From Laccaria trichodermophora (taxonomy: Eukaryota > Basidiomycota > Agaricomycetes > Agaricales > Hydnangiaceae), in the NCBI GenBank assembly GCA_018417955.1, contig JACTVC010000005.1, positions 1,240,001 to 1,304,000 of the forward strand: a stretch of 64,000 bases of DNA, given 5' to 3'. The position numbers were made by a program, and so were the translations under genes. Every line of letters starts with the position of its first letter. Within the stretch, counting starts at the first letter, position 1. Below, in pieces: positions 55,366 to 64,000 of this stretch. The notes under the pieces are model-generated. The model ran no database searches and had not been told where the DNA came from. It saw nothing but the letters and a program-made list of their open reading frames with translations.

Positions 55366-58076
55366 TCAAGTAGGAGAGACTGAAGAGTCACGGTTTTTTT
55401 TCCAGTAGTTTTCCCCATAGTTCAAAAACAATTCCTCTCCGATTGCTACACTTTTTACTGCACAAGAGATGATAAATGTCATCAAGCAGACACTCTGTCA
55501 GCACTTACGTGTTAGAAGGACGATTCGATGAACTCCATTCACGTTGATGACTTGTTCCAAAATTAGCGCAGAATAGAAAAAGGAACAAAAGTGTTATCAA
55601 TTACCCGTCGCGTCACAATTCGGGTCATTGTCAACATGGTTCAAGTATCGCGTCTCGTTCCCGAGATTTGCAGAATCAAGAGCGTATGTTGTGTCTAGGT
55701 CAAATATGTAGTTGAGATCCAAATGATTGCACAATCTGTCAAATGGGAGGTCAGGTTCTAGGAATAACGCTGCATTTGAATGCCGCCTACACGTCTATCG
55801 TCGTCAAGGCGGTGCCCTCTTTGGAGATTAACTCGCCGACATATTCTGGTGAAAGTCATCCCACTGCTAAGAAGTCTGGATAACAAATGCACAGAATAAT
55901 TTCATACCTCCAATATATACTCCCTTGGGTAGTGCACATTGGGCATATGCTCCACTTCCATATAAGCCTTTCGCGACTTTAATTGGCTGTAGTTTGTGAA
56001 ATAAAAACCTCATATAGCTTCAAATTTAATCAAGCAACAGTACCTGGAATCTCCCCTTTTGAACGTCATTATTCAGGCACTTTTTCTTCTTATGCCGTCC
56101 TCTAAAAATGATGAGCATCATGGAGCAGTGCACGTTGTTTGAAAAAAATACGGACCGAGCATCGCACTTGACGCAAAGTTCTGGATCGCACTCACGCGCC
56201 GCTGCCCAGCATGGGCATTTTTCAGTCCCACAATGCCCAGATGATTTTTTTCGGGTACCACATTTACAGCCCTTCCAACGGATAGGACCTAGAGTGTGTC
56301 AGTTGGAATGAGTAAAAGAAAAAGAAAAAAACCCTACAGTCCAAGCTGCACCGACAATTGCGACTGCAATGATGGGCCTCTTTGTAACATTGACAATCAG
56401 GGGCTTCATGGCATGAGCCTTTGTGCTGGCAGGGTGAAAGACTTTGGTAAATTTAGAAATTAGTGTGGGTACAGCGGTGACCAGAGTCCACTAACAGAGA
56501 AATTTTTAGTTTGGACTCTGACTCGTCAGGCACCGACATGTTCACTGCATGATAGAAATAAGAAGTTGAAAATTCAATGAATTTCGGTGGCTTACCGAAT
56601 TCTGGGAGGATGATTTCGCTTGGACTGGGAGAATTGTAACTTATGTTTTCTAGAATTTTTTCATCCGGTAATAATCTTGAACGGTATATGAAAACCTATC
56701 AGAAGGTACACTGCAAATAAGAGTTGTCATAATGGATTGTAGTTTATACGTACCTCAAAGCAAGGTTTCCTGCAGATAATAGCGAGATCACATGGGATGG
56801 TATTGGGAGTGAGCTTGAGAATCCCCTCAAGCATTGTTATATCATCAGGATTGCTCCAAGGTGAAGATTCCTAAGGAGAAGAATTAGAAAACTTGAACAT
56901 GTTAGAAGATAATAGTGTGGCATACCAAAAGATAATTTTCCTCTGAGTCGAAATCTTGTAATTTAAAACAGAGTGCACCACACGGTTCAACCTCTGACAA
57001 TTTCATGCTCTCATTTGTTTCTGTCGCTTTGGCAGGTTCAATCGGGGCAAGCTGATAAGCCCCAGAAGCCTCATCACATATCACGTATGGAACATCTGCC
57101 TTGCCCGCTACAAGTAAAATATAATGAAAAAAATCAGTTATATATATCTTGGGTAGGTGAATTTACTCCACCATGCACAGAACAGAATGTGTGCAAGCAG
57201 TTGAGATTGGGACAAAATGTATTTATGTCTTTTGAAACAATTGAAAATATATCTGGGGTATCAATGACCCATGTTGTTGGGAGACGGTCTAAATTGGAGA
57301 ATTGAGCTCCAGGCCAGATTAATGAGTCTCTAAGAAGATATGTGACTACAATGAATAATCCTCTGGGAATATACCGACCTCTGTGTGGTGTCCCATAGCA
57401 AGCCAAAGGAATTTGTGACACGGGTCAGGCTGAAAAATCCGAGGTCGTCGACGTCTTGGAGTGTGAACTTGTGGGGCCCAAAAATCAACCTCCGTACAGC
57501 TTCACTCTGGATCTCTTCCACTTTCTCATCATTTAAAGGTCAATAAAACCAGTTGAAATAAAGCATCCGCTTACTGTCTGGATCTTTGAATTCCTCCTGC
57601 CAAGCAAACTCACTAAAGTTCTCAAGGTAATCAAAAACAGGGAAACTGGGATCATCTGCATAAGGCACGAATGGTAATGTGTAGTCCTGGACCGTGTCTC
57701 GCTGAGTATTCTGTGATATTGGGGTGCAGCTGAAGTATCTTGGACATGGGCTCCATTTAGTAGCTTTAATGGTAAGGCAAGATGCCTGGAATGAGTTGCT
57801 GTCGTCGACAAGATCGTCGAAGTAGAACTTCTCGGAGCCCTCTACAATGGTGACCTGGGATGGGTGGTAAGACGCAGAGACTCTAGGTAATCGCGAGATT
57901 TTTGGGGTCGTTGTACGAAGACTAATGAGTGTTCGACGACACTCTTCTTGCTCCCAGGCAAAAAACTCTGTATAGACGCCCCGATAGACCTCTTCAGCAT
58001 AGATTCTTTTTTGAGCGAAATCCAGCTCTTCTTGGTGTTCGTCGGTCTGATCAGATAGAAATTCGTCTACGTCCAT
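55366..58076 (-). CDS. EZH2: Enhancer-of-zeste histone H3K27 methyltransferase
   Basis: Catalytic subunit of a Polycomb PRC2-type complex. The start MDVDEFLSDQTDEHQEE is chosen over an in-frame upstream extension that runs through a minisatellite. The N-terminal part includes RIYAEEVYRGVYTEFFAWEQ and SEKFYFDDL. Around 56,450-56,150 lies the pre-SET CXC region (PCQHKGSCHEAPDCQCYKEA, CSRNCRCSLDC, RWKGCKCGTRKK, CGTEKCPCWAAARECDPELC). The SET domain begins PIKVAKGLYGSGAYAQCALP and continues EYVGELISKEG. NETRYLNHVDNDPNCDA carries the cofactor-site NHxxxPNC-like motif, and the end is VAIGEELFLNYGENYW, stop at 55366. There are ten or so short introns. CXC spacing separates it from other SET families. 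Divergent from ELP3. Confidence 0.88.
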
Positions 58077-58598
58077 AGCTGCGAAAAGAAATGGGTATGA
58101 GGTATGCTGGGTAACGGCTGTGACAGGGAATGTTGTTGTGAAAGCAAGGATGCCAGCGATTTGTTGTAAAAGCAAGGATGCCAGAGATTTGTTGCGAAAG
58201 CAAAGATGCCAGAGATTTCTTGTGAAAGCAATTGGAAAGCAAGGATGCCAGAGATTGTCGGGCTCGGGTCTGGTGTGGGAGGTTTGCAAGAGATGTAAGA
58301 GTTGGTATATGGTACCGGTAGGTATCACAGATGGTTGTCCCGAAGACGCTATGGGTATGGAATTGGAGGTATAGAATTGGACTCGAGTGGGCCGTTGAGG
58401 AGAAAGATAAGATACTGTGATCGGTGATCGGGTGATCGTATTAACATTTGACTCTTTCTCTTCCCATCTTGCGCATAGACGCCATCCACAAGAGGGTGGA
58501 ATATCCCGTTTTCGATAAACAGCGTCAGTAGGATCGACCGCAATTTCTCAACAAACGAGTGCGGCACCCAACAAGTCTGAACAAAAGCAGCACGAACA
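58077..58598. promoter_or_regulatory. Divergent E(z)/ELP3 intergenic region
   Basis: A shared 522-bp upstream region of two chromatin- or translation-related genes. It contains a 28-bp minisatellite next to the E(z) start and the pair tgatcggtgatcgggtgatcg near 58420. I see no TATA box with confidence. Confidence 0.45.
58141..58261 (+). repeat. 28-bp minisatellite upstream of E(z)
   Basis: Three direct 28-bp units (58141-58168, 58169-58196, 58197-58224) with the core aaagcaaggatgccagagat, then an 11-nt spacer and a fourth partial unit (58236-58261). It starts 65 bp upstream of the E(z) start codon, within the presumed promoter or leader. Confidence 0.88.
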
Positions 58599-60821
<2,223 letters not shown>

Positions 60822-60912
60822 AGTTCTACATGATAGATAGATGGTAGTGCAATGTATGTAAGTTTTATATCTTAATTGGATCTGGAGGGTTGTACATTCG
60901 CCGAGTGGGGTG

Positions 60913-62100
60913 TTATGGATCAGCCATGACGATCGTATGAAAATTGGGAAAGACCAGTTCCTCTTCGACAGTCTTGCGAATGACATCCTGAATGAAACGT
61001 TCAACGCGTGTAACGTTTTTCAAGACATGCTTGTCCGCTTGACCTATCTCGCTCTCGATATAAATAGACGGCAATAATCGCTGCCCTACAGGTAACGGTT
61101 TAGGAGGGCGTGTAGGAATGCCTGACGGCGGTGATTCGTCATCCGGTTCTGGGGGTGTGTTGCTTGCAGAATCACGTTTTGCGCGGTCACCAGCTGGGCC
61201 ATACGGGTCCAGATCATCAAGAATGCAGAGGTGAACGCGTCGACGTTCGCCCTCATAAGCAACCGCTAATTCGCCGATGAAAATGAGTCCGGTTACTGAG
61301 AGTTTTATCGGCAGAGACATGAACATCGGGGAGGGGTAGTTGATGAGAAGCGAGGTAGTCAACGTAATCCGAAGATTTGAATGCCAATTGACGTGCAAGT
61401 GAAGCTGGAGGTTAGGATGCGGATTTTGTGCAGGGGGTGGTGGCAGGAGGGGCGCTTTCTGATCGTCGGGCTGGTCAGATCGGGTATCGAGGGAGGATGT
61501 AATGTTCGTAGCTGGAATAGACGCACCCCGATCGTATTCGCCACAGCTGCTGCTGCCGCGGTGAACCGGGCCCGCGGTAAACGGCGTAGAGGGTGTAGGA
61601 CTCCGGAACATTGGGGTGGGGACATTGGGCCGTAGTGGTGGCCTGAAATCAGCGAAATTGGGCATACTCGCACCGGGGTTCCATGCGTCTGAGAATGCGG
61701 GCGCAGGTGAATGTATTGACGGCATGGATGCAAACATATCTGTGGGCCCGCCTCGGCCGTAGCGTACGTGTGGTGGAAGGTGCTGGTATGCGAGGGCTTC
61801 CTCCCTCCCAACCGCTCTTCTTGACACCCATTCAAATCCTTCTTCATCCTCTGCGCCCTCGGTTACTTTTACGGGGCCCCTGTCTGAGCCCTCTTCATCG
61901 TCTTCGAGAAAGTCGCGATAAATATCACGGAGATCGACGAGCTCAACGTCTGGAGATGCAGAGCCAAAGTCTAGCGAAGTGACTTCAACTGGTCCTATAA
62001 AAGACGGTCTTTCAGCGTTTCCAAGCTGCCTGTTTAGAACTTCAACGAGATACGTCGCCAGCGACGAGTCGAGCTTGCACCATTCCAGGTCAATCGACAT
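60913..62100 (-). CDS. MDM12: ERMES complex subunit MDM12
   Basis: SMP-domain lipid-transfer subunit of the ER-mitochondria encounter structure. It is a single 395-residue exon. The N-terminus MSIDLEWCKLDSSLATYLVE is diagnostic, followed by FIGPVEVTSLDFGSASPDVE and LVDLRDIYRDFLEDDEE. A fungal-specific Pro/Ser-rich insertion (about residues 110-240) precedes the second half of the SMP fold (LHLHVNWHSNLRITLTTSLL, KLSVTGLIFIGELAVAYEGE). The C-terminal block is KNVTRVERFIQDVIRKTVEE and LVFPNFHTIVM. ELP3 converges on it with 91 bp between stop codons. Confidence 0.95.
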   Translation of the reverse strand: MSIDLEWCKLDSSLATYLVEVLNRQLGNAERPSFIGPVEVTSLDFGSASPDVELVDLRDIYRDFLEDDEEGSDRGPVKVTEGAEDEEGFEWVSRRAVGREEALAYQHLPPHVRYGRGGPTDMFASMPSIHSPAPAFSDAWNPGASMPNFADFRPPLRPNVPTPMFRSPTPSTPFTAGPVHRGSSSCGEYDRGASIPATNITSSLDTRSDQPDDQKAPLLPPPPAQNPHPNLQLHLHVNWHSNLRITLTTSLLINYPSPMFMSLPIKLSVTGLIFIGELAVAYEGERRRVHLCILDDLDPYGPAGDRAKRDSASNTPPEPDDESPPSGIPTRPPKPLPVGQRLLPSIYIESEIGQADKHVLKNVTRVERFIQDVIRKTVEEELVFPNFHTIVMADP

Positions 62101-62384
62101 GAGAGATCAATAACTTAGAATATCACATGATCGGTTTCGGTAAATGTCCATCTTTTCTGCATCTACTACTAGAAGAGAGGTAAGTATGGGTCGTCTACTC
62201 ACACCAGCTACAACCTATCCCCGACAACGTGCCCCTCCAAACTACGACGTATTCCTCCCAATTCAACGGCGTGTCCTTGTATCACCTATTGATGGTGCCC
62301 AGCGTTTGGAGATCAACGAACATTGAATGGTAACGTAGAGAGCAGGGTAACAGGTCGCAAGGCCTAATGGCATGCCGCAGCAGG

Positions 62385-64000
62385 TTACTGAAGCTGACCT
62401 TTCCCAGACAATGATCGTGATATGACGTTTTGGCGAGAAGCGAGGCTTGTTTGAGATGCGTTTCTTGATCGTGAAGACATGATTGACGACTGGCTACTCG
62501 GAATAGTATCGTCTGCAAAACCAGGGACGGGGGAAGGCGAACGTGATCCGTGTAGATACTGAGTCGAGCTCGCCGTGGACAAGAAGTCACTAGGCATTGA
62601 ATATGACCGTGTTGGAGAGGCACGGGCATGTCCATTCGTCATATGTCGTAGAGCAGTATTATTTGACGTAGAGACCGATAGACCGGAATGTTGCTTTGAC
62701 TGGGAAAAGAAGAAGATGCGACGGAGAGGTTGGATCCATTTTTGGCTGGACAAAGTTGGAGACCCAGGTGCAGAACCGTTCACTTTGCCTTCTTCCAGTG
62801 CATCGCTCAAATTGTACGTATCGCGTTTTACAGCGGAACGCACCGAGCGGAGACAGAACAACCGCCTGCGTCGCCGCATTGGGCAAAGAAGTATCAATAG
62901 GCATATGATGGCAACGTATAGCAAGAATAGCACAGGAGAGAACCCAAGAGACGACCTAGAAAGCGAGGAAGGTAGGTGTGGAGTAATCTTATCTTCAAGT
63001 GTGTCCAAAGAGAAGAAAGGTCGGATGGGTTGTATCGGAGAGTCTTCGATGTCCTCAATATCGTCAATGGGGTCCACAATCGGCTTCGCTGTTTTTACAA
63101 GAGGACGAACCTCTTTACTCGCTTCGAGCACCATTTTCCCGAGGGTCCAGCTGATAGCGATATCACCAACGGTATCGAGTGACTGGAAAGTTGGCCTGGG
63201 TCTGCCTAGACCCTTCTTTTCCGCCTCCTCCACCACTTTATCCGCGTCAGTCGTTGAATTCCCTCCTGGATCTACAATTCGCGGCATTCCAATGCCCTCA
63301 TGAAGAACATTGGCGATCCAAGCTGCCTTAAAACATTGCATCTGTAAACGAGGCAACTCCACGTTCGGTCCCCACTGGCCGGCTACAACAATCTTCCCGT
63401 CCACCTCCACCTCGCCATCACCGCCCAGACGATGGTGCGCGCGAGACTCCTCGTGCTCCTTCAAAATTCCCGGCCAGTCTCTCGAGCAAAACTTAGAGGC
63501 GGCACGCTCGTACTGAACGAAGTCGTATGCACCTCCCAGGCCAAAGATGTGTTCCGAAGAGTACCAGTATTCTGAGACCCCGATGAAGTGGGAGACGGAA
63601 AAGTCAATTGGGGGGACATGTACGCCGTTCATGAGGCATGGTGAATCTGGACAGGGAGCGTTTTTGTTGAGCAATGACGAAGCGTTTTTTACACACTGCT
63701 CAAAAGAACCTGTCCCTCGTAATCGATGCGTCGCACTTAAATGCGAAGACGCAGGCCTTGACGCGTGAACTGGAGATTCTGTCAATTCGAGGCCTCTTGG
63801 AAGACAGGGATCAGGTACGACATCGTTATCGTCTTCTTCGGTGCGATTCGCTTCGAACTCCGTAACCACCTTCCCAACATATCGTTCCCTGGCTTGGTTG
63901 GTGCCATATCCCAACCAGGTCGTCACGTAAACCTTATGACGGATTTCATCTCCACCAAGAAGGCGAAGCCGCACGTCAATAAGGTTCTTAGTATTTCCTT
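62385..64000 (-). CDS. YND1: Golgi apyrase (GDA1/CD39 family, YND1-like), 3' part
   Basis: Membrane-anchored nucleoside di/triphosphatase that clears nucleotides produced by Golgi glycosyltransferases. The 5' part, including the first apyrase conserved regions, lies beyond the window. The frame is open to the edge (NLIDVRLRLLGGDEI). Visible: VYVTTWLGYGTNQARERYV, CPDSPCLMNGVHVPPIDF, GVSEYWYSSEHIFGLGG, KAAWIANVLHEGIGMPR and DIAISWTLGKMVLEAS. Then a single C-terminal transmembrane helix (VLFLLYVAIICLLILLCPM) is followed by a basic, Ser-rich cytosolic tail ending SGKGQLQ. A C-terminal anchor with a cytosolic tail is the YND1 topology rather than that of soluble GDA1. No intron is seen in this part. 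Confidence 0.88.
   Translation of the reverse strand, partial: GNTKNLIDVRLRLLGGDEIRHKVYVTTWLGYGTNQARERYVGKVVTEFEANRTEEDDNDVVPDPCLPRGLELTESPVHASRPASSHLSATHRLRGTGSFEQCVKNASSLLNKNAPCPDSPCLMNGVHVPPIDFSVSHFIGVSEYWYSSEHIFGLGGAYDFVQYERAASKFCSRDWPGILKEHEESRAHHRLGGDGEVEVDGKIVVAGQWGPNVELPRLQMQCFKAAWIANVLHEGIGMPRIVDPGGNSTTDADKVVEEAEKKGLGRPRPTFQSLDTVGDIAISWTLGKMVLEASKEVRPLVKTAKPIVDPIDDIEDIEDSPIQPIRPFFSLDTLEDKITPHLPSSLSRSSLGFSPVLFLLYVAIICLLILLCPMRRRRRLFCLRSVRSAVKRDTYNLSDALEEGKVNGSAPGSPTLSSQKWIQPLRRIFFFSQSKQHSGLSVSTSNNTALRHMTNGHARASPTRSYSMPSDFLSTASSTQYLHGSRSPSPVPGFADDTIPSSQSSIMSSRSRNASQTSLASRQNVISRSLSGKGQLQ

Noticed and set aside
58077..58328. N-terminal extension of E(z) by 84 codons
   Set aside because: It would translate the 28-bp minisatellite into a repetitive hydrophobic peptide. 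MDVDEFLSDQ at 58076 is a natural start.

Overview
The window is a dense, intron-rich fungal nuclear segment, most likely from an Agaricomycete (mushroom-forming basidiomycete). The evidence is the many 45-65 nt introns, the lineage-typical gene set (ERMES subunit MDM12, telomere protein RAP1, an Enhancer-of-zeste H3K27 methyltransferase, Elongator ELP3, GPI14/PIG-M, SAR1, UTP21), and an expanded P-loop NTPase/nuclease family of the kind common in these fungi. The strain cannot be named from sequence alone.

Layout. 0.5-4.1 kb: UTP21 (minus). 4.3-5.3 kb: SRP receptor beta. 5.7-22.1 kb: the most unusual region, a head-to-tail array of six related genes (five apparently intact, one pseudogene). 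Each intact copy fuses a conserved N-terminal module, one ubiquitin-like domain and a C3HC4 RING finger. The array was extended by an ~8.2 kb tandem duplication. One edge lies inside array gene 1 and the other inside a cytochrome P450, so a 3' half of the P450 and a 3' half of gene 1 are fused tail to tail in the middle. 22.3-24.0 kb: the intact P450. 24.06-25.0 kb: SAR1.

25.7-32.5 kb is a rearranged, repeat-rich island. It holds a P-loop NTPase gene with a possible nuclease-like C-terminus, a truncated inverted copy of its 5' end, a stop-interrupted PD-(D/E)XK-like fragment, and foldback inverted repeats. 33.8-34.7 kb carries a divergent second SAR1-like gene. 34.9-43.3 kb: RAP1 and PIG-M (start codons only 31 bp apart, divergent), a kinase-like gene, a secreted GH30 glycosidase and a glia-maturation-factor homologue. 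44.3-50.9 kb: two paralogous MFS transporters with a small HYPK gene between them. 52.7-54.4 kb: a nucleotide-sugar transporter. 55.4-60.8 kb: E(z) methyltransferase and ELP3, divergent. 60.9-64 kb: MDM12 and the 3' part of a Golgi apyrase (YND1-like) that runs off the window.

Most flanking genes are conserved housekeeping genes. The array and the NTPase island are accessory regions showing recent duplication, apparent gene conversion, decay and changes of splice donor. The strongest candidates for undescribed biology are the Ub-like/RING fusion array, with an internal ubiquitin-like LRLRGG tail in two copies, and the GT/GC intron donor swapping among its paralogues.
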